DNA of 6,512 bases from an uncultured Bacteroidales bacterium (GTDB lineage: Bacteria > Bacteroidota > Bacteroidia > Bacteroidales > UBA932), in assembly GCA_905235615.1 (NCBI GenBank), contig CAJOMB010000087.1:1785-8296 (forward strand), in the 5' to 3' direction. A program made the position numbers and the translations under genes. Shown here piece by piece: positions 1-6,274 of the stretch (position 1 is the first letter of the stretch; each line of letters starts with the position of its first letter). The notes beneath the pieces are model-generated. The model was not told the origin of the DNA. It saw only the letters and a list, made by a program, of their open reading frames with translations, and ran no database searches.

Positions 1-53
1 GGGCGTCCTGTGCAAGCTGCCAGCAGCAGAAGAAAGAGAATCTGTTTTTTCAT
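1..53 (-). CDS. N-terminal fragment of a lipoprotein (runs off the left edge)
   Basis: Reading leftward from the ATG at 53, the visible peptide is MKKQILFLLLLAACTGRP (the last residue from an incomplete codon). This is a complete type II signal peptide: two lysines, an uninterrupted Leu/Ala core, and the lipobox LAAC with Cys14 as the expected lipidated residue. The mature protein would therefore be anchored in a membrane, in this phylum usually the outer membrane. Only four mature residues are visible (CTGR, then P), so the function cannot be told; there is no acidic run after the Cys, hence no obvious surface-export signal. The gene is divergent from the CotH-like lipoprotein and shares its intergenic region. 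The reading is good because signal peptide, start codon and a nearby -7-like box agree, but it rests on 17 codons. Confidence 0.7.
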   Translation of the reverse strand, partial: MKKQILFLLLLAACTGR

Positions 54-57
54 TCGG

Positions 58-65
58 CAAATATA
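58..65 (-). promoter_or_regulatory. Candidate -7 box (TATATTTG) for the leftward lipoprotein gene
   Basis: Read on the minus strand the bases are TATATTTG, an exact match to the Bacteroides primary-sigma -7 consensus TAnnTTTG. It ends only four bases before the ATG at 53, so a transcript from it would have almost no leader. I see no TTTG-like -33 box at the usual 19-20 base spacing. The six fixed bases occur by chance a few times per window of this size, so position is the main support. Confidence 0.35.
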
Positions 66-120
66 CTCACTTCTCATTAAAAATGCCTTAAATCACGTAT
101 TAATATTTCTTGCTGATAAG

Positions 121-144
121 ATATTAAGCGAATATTAAGGGAAT
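121..144 (+). repeat. Overlapping 13-bp direct repeat, 11-bp period, upstream of the CotH-like gene
   Basis: Two copies of ATATTAAG[C/G]GAAT lie at 121-133 and 132-144 and differ at one base out of 13. Their starts are 11 bp apart, about one helical turn, so both copies would face the same side of the DNA. The pair ends five bases before the -7-like box at 150-157 and covers the place where a -33 element should be, though no good -33 box is present. Direct repeats of about 10-11 bp overlapping the upstream promoter element are the usual binding-site form for OmpR/SARP-type winged-helix regulators. That role is an inference here. Confidence 0.55.
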
Positions 145-149
145 CCGTT

Positions 150-157
150 TATTTTTG
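150..157 (+). promoter_or_regulatory. Candidate -7 box (TATTTTTG) for the CotH-like gene
   Basis: TATTTTTG fits the Bacteroides -7 consensus TAnnTTTG. Only eight bases separate it from the ATG at 166, giving a very short or leaderless transcript. The bases 19-20 upstream do not contain TTG, so if this is a promoter it probably needs an activator, consistent with the direct repeat just upstream. The same octamer occurs in the candidate promoter of the regulator gene (4031-4038, minus strand). The G of this box is also the first base of a GTG (157-159) in frame with the gene, which argues against that GTG as the true start. Confidence 0.35.
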
Positions 158-165
158 TGGCCAGA

Positions 166-1518
166 ATGAGAAAGAGTCTCTCCATATTGCTTGTTTTGGC
201 ACTTACCTTCATGGCCTGCGAGAAGGAAGAAGTGATTCCTCCTGCCATAGAAAAGCCATCTTCCGAAACACCGAAACCGGAGCCGGAGCCCGAACCTGAA
301 CCTGAACCTGAACCTGAACCTGAGCCCGAGTGGGTGGATCCCCTTCACGAAAAAGAGATTCCGGCCAATTTCCAAATTCCGACGGTGCATATCACCGCCG
401 AAGCCCCCATCGAGAGTAAGTCCCAATGGGTGAACGCCAGCTTCATCTTCTCGGATTCGTCGGCCTTTTATTCCGAAACTGTTTCTCTGAAGGTGGGAGG
501 TCGCATCCGAGGCCGCGGCAACACCACCTGGGGCATGCCCAAGAAGCCTTACCGGATAAAACTGGACGATGACGTTCCCGTCCTGGGCCGATGGAGCAAC
601 AAAGACTGGATTCTCCTTGCCAATTACTCCGACAAAACGCTCCTCCGGAATATCATGGCGATGGAATTGTCCAGAATATGCGGCATGTCCTGGACTCCTT
701 ACATGCTAAGCGTGGAAGTGTACCTCAACGAAGAATACCTGGGCGTTTACACTTTCTCTGACCACAAAGAGGTGGCCGGCCACCGGGTAAACATTGAAGT
801 GGCCGATGAAAACTCCTTAGAAGGAGGTTATTACCTGGAGATAGAAGAAGCCATGGACGAACCTGTATGTTTCAACACCGTATGGGGAACGCCGGTAATG
901 TTCCATGAGCCCGAAAACCCGACCTCTCTCCAGCAAAAGTACGTAAAAGACTGGTTCGACGGTTTTGAAAAAGCCCTTGAAAAGGTGCAGGGCTCTGACA
1001 ACAGGGATTATCGCACGTACATAGACATCCCCTCCTTCATCAACTACTATATCATCCAGGAAATTACCAAGAACCCCGACGGGAACGTGCGAAAGAGCAC
1101 CTATCTCACAAAAGAGAAAGGGAAGCCGCTGGAAATGTACCACGTCTGGGACTTTGACATCACCCTCGGGAACTGTGACTATACCCATTTTGAAAAGCCG
1201 GACGGCTGGCAGATGCGCTACGTGAAGTGGTACAACCAGCTTTTCCATGACCCCGACTTCAAGGAGGCCGTGAAAGCCCGCTGGAACCAACTCCTTCCGG
1301 AGTTGCGTAACGTCCCGGATTTCCTGGACCGTCAGCATGCCCTCATGGATGGAGCCGAGCACCGCAATTTCCAGCGCTGGCCCATTCTGGGCGTAAAAGT
1401 CTGGCCCAACTACTATTTCTTCCCTACCTATCAGGAGGAATACGACTTCCTCAAACGCTTCTATCTGGAGCGTCTGGACTGGCTGGACCACAAGATCAAT
1501 CAGGAAAATTTTAACTGA
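166..1518 (+). CDS. CotH-kinase-family surface lipoprotein with a Pro-Glu stalk
   Basis: A 450-residue lipoprotein of the CotH family (spore-coat protein H type atypical kinases). Residues 1-17 are a type II signal peptide and Cys18 the expected lipid site (FMAC). The following EKEE resembles the acidic surface-export signal of Bacteroidota lipoproteins, so exposure on the cell surface is likely. Residues 38-55 are nine Pro-Glu pairs, probably an extended stalk. The CotH domain fills the rest. Visible hallmarks are RIRGRGNTTW (113-122), KKPYRIKL shortly after, KDWILLANYSDKTLLRN (146-162), and VWDFDITLGN (327-336) with the Asp pair D329/D331 expected to bind metal. Length is normal for the family in this phylum. 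CotH of Bacillus phosphorylates coat proteins; here neither substrate nor activity is known, and catalysis is inferred. I chose ATG 166 over the in-frame GTG at 157 because it begins directly with the MRK signal peptide and the GTG lies on a -7-like box. It converges on the regulator gene. Confidence 0.9.
   Translation: MRKSLSILLVLALTFMACEKEEVIPPAIEKPSSETPKPEPEPEPEPEPEPEPEPEWVDPLHEKEIPANFQIPTVHITAEAPIESKSQWVNASFIFSDSSAFYSETVSLKVGGRIRGRGNTTWGMPKKPYRIKLDDDVPVLGRWSNKDWILLANYSDKTLLRNIMAMELSRICGMSWTPYMLSVEVYLNEEYLGVYTFSDHKEVAGHRVNIEVADENSLEGGYYLEIEEAMDEPVCFNTVWGTPVMFHEPENPTSLQQKYVKDWFDGFEKALEKVQGSDNRDYRTYIDIPSFINYYIIQEITKNPDGNVRKSTYLTKEKGKPLEMYHVWDFDITLGNCDYTHFEKPDGWQMRYVKWYNQLFHDPDFKEAVKARWNQLLPELRNVPDFLDRQHALMDGAEHRNFQRWPILGVKVWPNYYFFPTYQEEYDFLKRFYLERLDWLDHKINQENFN
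277..330 (+). repeat. Tandem hexamer repeat encoding (Pro-Glu)9
   Basis: Nine consecutive 6-bp units of the form CCNGAR encode nine Pro-Glu pairs. The middle four units (295-318) are perfect copies of CCTGAA and a fifth differs only at its last base, while the outer units vary at third codon positions. The gradient from diverged edges to an identical core suggests recent slippage. Because the unit is 6 bp, gain or loss changes stalk length and never the reading frame, so this would tune distance from the membrane and not switch the gene off. Confidence 0.9.
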
Positions 1519-4000
1519 TGAGTTCCTTGAAGGAGACGCCGTACTCTATTCCCAGGGACTTGCGGTATTCTTTGCAGAAATTGTCGTAGATGGTTTTGGC
1601 CAGACCTGGTTTGGACTGGCGCACCAGAATCTTTACTTTGGCCTTCAGGGCATCCTCGTTCAGGAAATCGTGCTGGAGGATGGTATCGGCTGCTTTCAGC
1701 AGGGTACGTTCAGAGAGGTCGCTTCTGGAGAGCTGGCGGCTAAGGAAATCTATGGCCGATAAAGAGAATGAGCTCTTGAAATCGTCTATCCAGTCAAGCT
1801 CCGTATTGGGAAGAATGGGGCCGATCAGGAAGAGTTCCAGCATTCGGTCCACATCTTCTTCCCCGGAGGCCTCCCGGAGCAGACGTGAGGCTTCCAGATA
1901 ATCGCAAATGGAACCTTCTCCAAACTCTATGTTCCACAGCTTGTTGGTGTTCTGGATTCGGATATCACCCACTTCTTCCAGCAAAGAGCGAAGCTTGGAC
2001 ATGTACACGTTGCGGTTGTTGTTGACGGTGTCGTCCATTTTGTAAGACCACAACAGGCTGTTGATTTTGTGCGAAGGAATGCCCCCGGAACGCTCCGTAT
2101 ATAGAATCAGCAGCACGAGGAGCGACTTGAGGGTTGGCGTAAACTGCGCCGTGACATCGTTTCCCTCCCGGTCCGTGACATGGAAACCGCCAAAGAAATT
2201 GACGCAGGAGCGGGAGAAATTGTAATATTGCGGGGTATCCTCTTCCGGCTGGGCTTCCCGGCGGAGAGCCCGGGATTTTCGGCCGGGCAGTTTCATGATG
2301 AGATACATGTTTCCGACCAGCAGGGCAAGTATCAGCACAGCTATTACCACTTTACTCCAGAAGCCCCGGGGCGTGTCGCTTTCCTTCTGCGTCTTTTCTT
2401 CCTGCAGGATTTCGCTCACAGGCATGGGTGGATAATTGATTTCGTACACGTCCACGTCGGTTCTGTTATCTACCTGGGACTGAAGGATGAGGGCATATAT
2501 TTTTTCCCGGCTTGGGCTGTGCCAGATATTCACGTAAGAATACTGGGCGTTACGTTTGGGCGGAATGGGAAGAGACATCTTCTCTATTCCGGGAGAATCG
2601 GGGCGTATTTTCAGGAGCGTAAAGCCGTCCAGGTTGGACAGGAGGTAAAAATCTCCGTTGGACCAGTTGTAAACAAAATTCTCTCCGGAGATGAAATCCC
2701 CATAAGGCGAACTGCCCAGATCCCAGAGTTTGTTAACCTCAAAGGTGCGGGTGTTGATGGTATACAGGTCGTAATAATTCTTGGGAGAGAGTTCCTGCTT
2801 GCCGGAAGGATTGCCGCGGCCGCCGAAGACATAGAACAGACTGTCCACGATATAGGAAGTTACGCCATAACGGGGCGTAATTTCCCCGATACTCTTCCTG
2901 GCGTTTTTTTCTTTGTCTTCCAAATAGCTTACTACAAGCTGGTTCTGGTAGTGATAGTGCCCATATCCGCCAAATGAGAAGAGGGCGTGGATGCGGGGTT
3001 CCCAGGCATTGGTGTTGTTCCAGTAATAGTGGTCCCGCATGGGCGTGATGTCATTGTCCCAGCGACGGGTGTCAAAATCAAAGACGGAAAAGAGATCTTC
3101 ATCCAGATTATAAGCGGTGAGCCAGTTGTGACCACCGGCCACATAAAAGAGCTGGTTGGGATAATTGGCCGGATTCTGCCCCCCCTGGACGGGAATCTCT
3201 TCCGCTTCCCTTCCGTCCACATGGAACACATGGAGAGGTTCTTCTGGTGAAGACATATAAAAAGTAGCGTCGTCGTCGAATGTTACGGACGGCATGTACG
3301 GAAAGCTGTGGGAAAAGACGGGGCGGAAAGAAGCGTAATTGTCTATGATCCATACAGGATTCTTCACCGTAGCGGGCGCTCCGGAGAGCAGGTCATAGCA
3401 ACTGCTTCCGGCATGGCGGGCCAGTTCCCAATGCCGATATGGCTTGCCCCCGCGGGAAATCCTGATGTCCCTGAGGTTTACAGAAGCGACATCTGAAAGG
3501 ACATAGCCGGCAAAGGGACAAAGACCAAAGGCAATGCGGAACGATTGCGCTCCCTTGGTACCGGCATCCCTCACCTTTAGGACTTCCCCGCCGTAATCCA
3601 GCTCCAGCTGGCCGTCACGCGGATTAAGGGAAATGGAAACGTGTATCCACTCTTCCGTTGCGATGGGGGTTACAAGGGTGTGAACTTCCGTTCCGGTTAC
3701 AAGAATGGGCTGACGCACATCCTGGAGGCTTGCCGTGTACATGAGATCCACGTTTTCCCCTTTGTCTGTCAGGATACGGAAAACACAGCCAAACACGTTG
3801 TCCTTGCGGTTGTACACATCGAAGGAAAGTTCCAGCGTCTTTCCTTTCAGGGGGATGGGGCGGCCTCCTTCCAAGGCCATGCCTGTATGGGTATCTTCCG
3901 GAGAGGGATAGGCAGTAACGAAAAGTCCATAATCCAAAGGCGTAGCCTTCAGGACTGCGGCGATGAAAACTGGCAGGATGACGGATATAAATCTTCTCAA
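1511..4000 (-). CDS. Transmembrane one-component regulator: LamG-like, Kelch-like propeller, TM helix, winged helix and BTAD
   Basis: An 829-residue membrane protein that appears to couple an extracytoplasmic sensor to a DNA-binding domain. From the N-terminus: a signal peptide (1-19, RRF then a hydrophobic core); a LamG/concanavalin-like beta region (about 27-182); a Kelch-like propeller (about 215-525) with FYVAGG, FGGYG (343-347) and FGGRGNPSG (392-400) blades; one hydrophobic helix (549-570) followed by KLPGRKSRALRR, basic and so cytoplasmic; a winged helix of OmpR/SARP type (598-693, FTPTLKSLLVLLILYT, NNNRNVYMSKLRSLLEE); and a bacterial transcriptional activator domain (about 725-829, GPILPNTELDWIDDF, LNEDALKAKVKI, KSLGIEYG). 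No histidine-kinase or receiver domain is present, so signalling would be direct. Homologues can be misnamed galactose oxidase after the propeller. The gene follows the glycosidase genes on the same strand; target genes are not known. No ATG lies before the mature region: the start is TTG 4000 (preferred, downstream of a good promoter) or TTG 4033, which would add 11 residues. Its stop overlaps the CotH-like gene. Confidence 0.85.
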   Translation of the reverse strand: MRRFISVILPVFIAAVLKATPLDYGLFVTAYPSPEDTHTGMALEGGRPIPLKGKTLELSFDVYNRKDNVFGCVFRILTDKGENVDLMYTASLQDVRQPILVTGTEVHTLVTPIATEEWIHVSISLNPRDGQLELDYGGEVLKVRDAGTKGAQSFRIAFGLCPFAGYVLSDVASVNLRDIRISRGGKPYRHWELARHAGSSCYDLLSGAPATVKNPVWIIDNYASFRPVFSHSFPYMPSVTFDDDATFYMSSPEEPLHVFHVDGREAEEIPVQGGQNPANYPNQLFYVAGGHNWLTAYNLDEDLFSVFDFDTRRWDNDITPMRDHYYWNNTNAWEPRIHALFSFGGYGHYHYQNQLVVSYLEDKEKNARKSIGEITPRYGVTSYIVDSLFYVFGGRGNPSGKQELSPKNYYDLYTINTRTFEVNKLWDLGSSPYGDFISGENFVYNWSNGDFYLLSNLDGFTLLKIRPDSPGIEKMSLPIPPKRNAQYSYVNIWHSPSREKIYALILQSQVDNRTDVDVYEINYPPMPVSEILQEEKTQKESDTPRGFWSKVVIAVLILALLVGNMYLIMKLPGRKSRALRREAQPEEDTPQYYNFSRSCVNFFGGFHVTDREGNDVTAQFTPTLKSLLVLLILYTERSGGIPSHKINSLLWSYKMDDTVNNNRNVYMSKLRSLLEEVGDIRIQNTNKLWNIEFGEGSICDYLEASRLLREASGEEDVDRMLELFLIGPILPNTELDWIDDFKSSFSLSAIDFLSRQLSRSDLSERTLLKAADTILQHDFLNEDALKAKVKILVRQSKPGLAKTIYDNFCKEYRKSLGIEYGVSFKELIS

Positions 4001-4030
4001 GTGTACTACGACTTTTATATGGACAGCATA

Positions 4031-4061
4031 CAAAAATACTAATTTTTAATTACTTTCCAAT
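4031..4061 (-). promoter_or_regulatory. Candidate Bacteroides-type promoter for the regulator gene
   Basis: On the minus strand ATTG (4061-4058) is followed, after a spacer of exactly 19 bases, by TATTTTTG (4038-4031). These fit the Bacteroides -33 (TTTG, three of four) and -7 (TAnnTTTG, exact) elements at the expected spacing. Transcription would begin near 4026, leaving about 25 bases before the TTG at 4000. The -33 part lies inside the last codons of the GH99-like gene, so the regulator can be expressed without the upstream operon. This is the best-supported promoter in the window; no terminator separates it from the upstream gene. Confidence 0.55.
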
Positions 4062-5276
4062 GCCTTCCTTCAGGCGGCGGGCTGCATTTCCGGCCAAAAA
4101 GAGGTAACGGTCCGACGAAACGCCCTCTTCAAGCGGCACAAACTCGCTCCTCGGTGCCGGAACCGGTACCTTCCCGGCAATTTTGAAGATGGCCGTTCCT
4201 TCGTCAATTTCGTCAAACATGGCAATGTACAGCATCCGGGCACCGGCAGAAATGCAGTATTCCAACTGGGACTGGAAGAAAGCACCTCCCTGACGTGGAA
4301 TTTGCAATCCTTTCCCGTGGCGCATCATGTTGGCCCAGGAGAATCCCGGATAGCACAGCGGAGCATAATCCACTCCGTGTTTTTTGCACCAGCGTATATC
4401 GGCCTTGATGAGATCATGATACTGCGGATACGTGTATTCCGTGTAACGGCCGACGAACCAAGGCATTACCACGTCACAGCGGGAGATGAGCCCATGCAGG
4501 CGCTTGTCCGGCAGGGTATCGGCCCGCAACTCTCTCCAATGGGTTGGAACGCCGATGAGGATGCTGTACCCGCGCTCCTTAAGCCCTTCGATAATCTCGG
4601 AAGCTTCGTCATATCCGTAGCGCCTGTGGTCGTTGAAGCCGATGCCCCAAACCGCTACCAGCGGCTTCCCTTTGTGGTAGAGGTACGACGGATTGGCCTC
4701 ATGGTCAAAGAGATGGTGCTTCCTGGCAATGGTATCCATATCGGCCAGGAGAAGTTCCGGCCCGTTTTCCGGCATACCGCTGAGGTCGTACATGACGGCA
4801 ATGGCACGGCTATACCGGTTGGCGCACTGCATGGCGTTGGAGAGCACCGTGGAGAAGTGCTCCATACCCGAAGGGTTGGCTATTTCGGCCAGGAAACGCT
4901 GCATGAAAACACCGTCCAGACCGTACTCCTGCATCCAGCGGAAGTGGGTGTCAACGGTGGAATAGTCGTGAGAGGAAGGAACTTTTGCTACGGTTCCATC
5001 CTCAAAGGAAAAGGCGGTATCGTAAAGGTCCGGATATTCGTCAACTTCGGGCCACAGGTCTATGGTACACCAACCGGGCTCAAAGCGGTTTCCCTTTTCA
5101 TAATGGTGCCATCCGCGGCCTGCGCCGTCTCCGGGCGTGTTGAACCAGCCTTGGTAGCCGGCCATCACAAGGCCCTCGTATGAATCGTAGCGGATGGAAG
5201 ATTTTACAGGTTCTGCCGCAAAGGCGACAGAACCTGCAAACCATATTGTCAGTAGCATGAGTGCTTGTTTCCTCAT
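4050..5276 (-). CDS. Secreted GH71/GH99-like glycoside hydrolase
   Basis: A 408-residue glycosidase of the GH71/GH99-like group (TIM-barrel family that includes bacterial endo-alpha-mannanases). Residues 1-20 (MRKQ, hydrophobic core, AFA) are a type I signal peptide with no lipobox Cys, so a soluble periplasmic or secreted enzyme is expected. Family hallmarks run in order: GYQGWF (40-45), DLWP (73-76), STVDTHFRWMQEYGLDGVF (106-124), MYDLSG (162-167), VAVWGIGFND (207-216), PGFSW (310-314) and FDEIDEGT (354-361). The last motif places Glu356 and Glu359 where characterised GH99 enzymes carry their paired catalytic glutamates in EWHEGT, so catalysis is probably intact, although the Trp and His between them are Ile and Asp here. 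The substrate is unknown; endo-mannosidase activity should not be assumed. Its ATG overlaps the TGA of the GH43 gene (ATGA), implying translational coupling, and no Shine-Dalgarno sequence is evident. The gene ends 49 bases before the regulator start. Confidence 0.85.
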   Translation of the reverse strand: MRKQALMLLTIWFAGSVAFAAEPVKSSIRYDSYEGLVMAGYQGWFNTPGDGAGRGWHHYEKGNRFEPGWCTIDLWPEVDEYPDLYDTAFSFEDGTVAKVPSSHDYSTVDTHFRWMQEYGLDGVFMQRFLAEIANPSGMEHFSTVLSNAMQCANRYSRAIAVMYDLSGMPENGPELLLADMDTIARKHHLFDHEANPSYLYHKGKPLVAVWGIGFNDHRRYGYDEASEIIEGLKERGYSILIGVPTHWRELRADTLPDKRLHGLISRCDVVMPWFVGRYTEYTYPQYHDLIKADIRWCKKHGVDYAPLCYPGFSWANMMRHGKGLQIPRQGGAFFQSQLEYCISAGARMLYIAMFDEIDEGTAIFKIAGKVPVPAPRSEFVPLEEGVSSDRYLFLAGNAARRLKEGIGK

Positions 5277-6271
5277 TTCGTCTGCACAACTTCACGGATG
5301 GTCCCGTCCTCATTGAAATAGAGTTTGTCCACGCAAATGGAACGGAGCACACCCTGGTGGGAAATAGAACAGTTATGATAGAACAGATACCACTGGCCCT
5401 TGTACTTTACGATACTTCCATGGGAAGTGTCGCAGTCCGTGGGCTTCAGGATAATGCCTTTGTATTCCCAGGGACCCAGCGGAGAGTCGCTCCAGCAGTA
5501 ACGGAGCTGATTGGCACCGCGGTTGCCGGGTTCTACATGGTTGTCGGCATACATAAGATAGTACTTGCCTCCGTTTTTGAACACCCAGGGGCCTTCGTGG
5601 TAGTCTTTCATGCCGGTCATGGACTTCACTTCGCCGTCAATCTCGTGCATGTTGTCCTTGAGTTTCACGCCTATCATGCGGCCGCCTCCACCGTAGTAGA
5701 AGTAAGCCTGCCCGTCGTCGTCCACAAAGACGCAGGGGTCAATCATGGAGAAAGCGTCTCCCAGACCCTCGATGTAGCCCAGCAGCCGGAGGTTCTCCAT
5801 AGTGGGCTTGTCAGAAACGCCAACGCCCACTTTCCAGGTGTTGTTCCAGTCGGAACCGCTGGGATGAGGGAAATAGTAGTAATACTTGCCGTCCTTGTAA
5901 GCGGCGTCGGGGGCCCACATGAAGCCTCCCTCCTCCCTTCCCCAGGTCACGTCCTTAGAGTGGAGGAATTCGCCGTGGTCCGTCCAGTGCACCATGTCGT
6001 CGGTAGAGAAAACGTGATAGCCGTCCATGAGGTCGCAGCCGCGGGGCGGCTCGTTGTCATGGGAAGGATAGACATACAGACGCCCGTCCTGCCATACATG
6101 GGCCGACGGATCGGCCAGGTAAAGGCTGGTAATGAAGGGGTTGCCGGGCATCTGGAGCTCCACTACCTCCTCCTCCCCCTGCGACTTGTTGCAGGCGCAG
6201 GAGAAAGAGAGAAGGGTGGCGGCCAGTATGGCCATAAAGGTTATAGATTTTTTCACAGTCATCGTTATCAT
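5273..6271 (-). CDS. GH43-family glycosidase lipoprotein
   Basis: A 332-residue single-domain five-bladed propeller glycosidase of family GH43 (arabinofuranosidase, xylosidase or galactofuranosidase type activities). The inverting catalytic trio is visible: the general base Asp54 in YLADPSAHVW, the pKa-tuning Asp178 in MIDPCVFVDDDG, and the general acid Glu226 in HEGPW. His284 in CDTSHGS is the conserved late His that sits by the active-site metal. Other conserved blocks are MWAPDAAYKDGKYYYYFPHP (118-137) and QLRYCWSDSPLGPW. The N-terminus is a lipoprotein signal peptide ending SFSCAC, with Cys25 or Cys27 lipidated and an acidic patch (GEEEV) behind, so it is membrane-anchored, possibly at the surface. 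There is no accessory carbohydrate-binding domain. Substrate cannot be read from sequence. Two ATGs (6271 and 6262) are possible; the second gives MTVKKS, a tidier signal peptide. The gene starts three bases after the upstream stop and overlaps the next start by four bases, so it sits mid-operon. Confidence 0.9.
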   Translation of the reverse strand: MITMTVKKSITFMAILAATLLSFSCACNKSQGEEEVVELQMPGNPFITSLYLADPSAHVWQDGRLYVYPSHDNEPPRGCDLMDGYHVFSTDDMVHWTDHGEFLHSKDVTWGREEGGFMWAPDAAYKDGKYYYYFPHPSGSDWNNTWKVGVGVSDKPTMENLRLLGYIEGLGDAFSMIDPCVFVDDDGQAYFYYGGGGRMIGVKLKDNMHEIDGEVKSMTGMKDYHEGPWVFKNGGKYYLMYADNHVEPGNRGANQLRYCWSDSPLGPWEYKGIILKPTDCDTSHGSIVKYKGQWYLFYHNCSISHQGVLRSICVDKLYFNEDGTIREVVQTK

Positions 6272-6274
6272 CTG

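Noticed and set aside
124..426. Leftward open frame with alternating Arg-Phe and related residues
   Set aside because: It is the antisense of the Pro-Glu hexamer repeat and of the CotH-like signal peptide; the low-complexity peptide is a mirror of the coding repeat.
817..1491. 224-codon leftward open frame inside the CotH-like gene
   Set aside because: Antisense to conserved CotH domain sequence, with no recognisable domain and no upstream signals.
1499..1519. Possible bidirectional terminator at the convergent junction
   Set aside because: Only a 5-bp AT-rich stem, a bulged centre that cannot fold without a loop, and no T-run; too weak to call.
2180..2977. 265-codon rightward open frame opposite the regulator
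   Set aside because: Antisense to the propeller and membrane-helix coding sequence; the conserved domains are on the other strand.
4302..5183. 293-codon rightward open frame opposite the GH99-like gene
   Set aside because: The minus strand carries all the family motifs with catalytic residues; the opposite frame looks like a codon-bias artefact.
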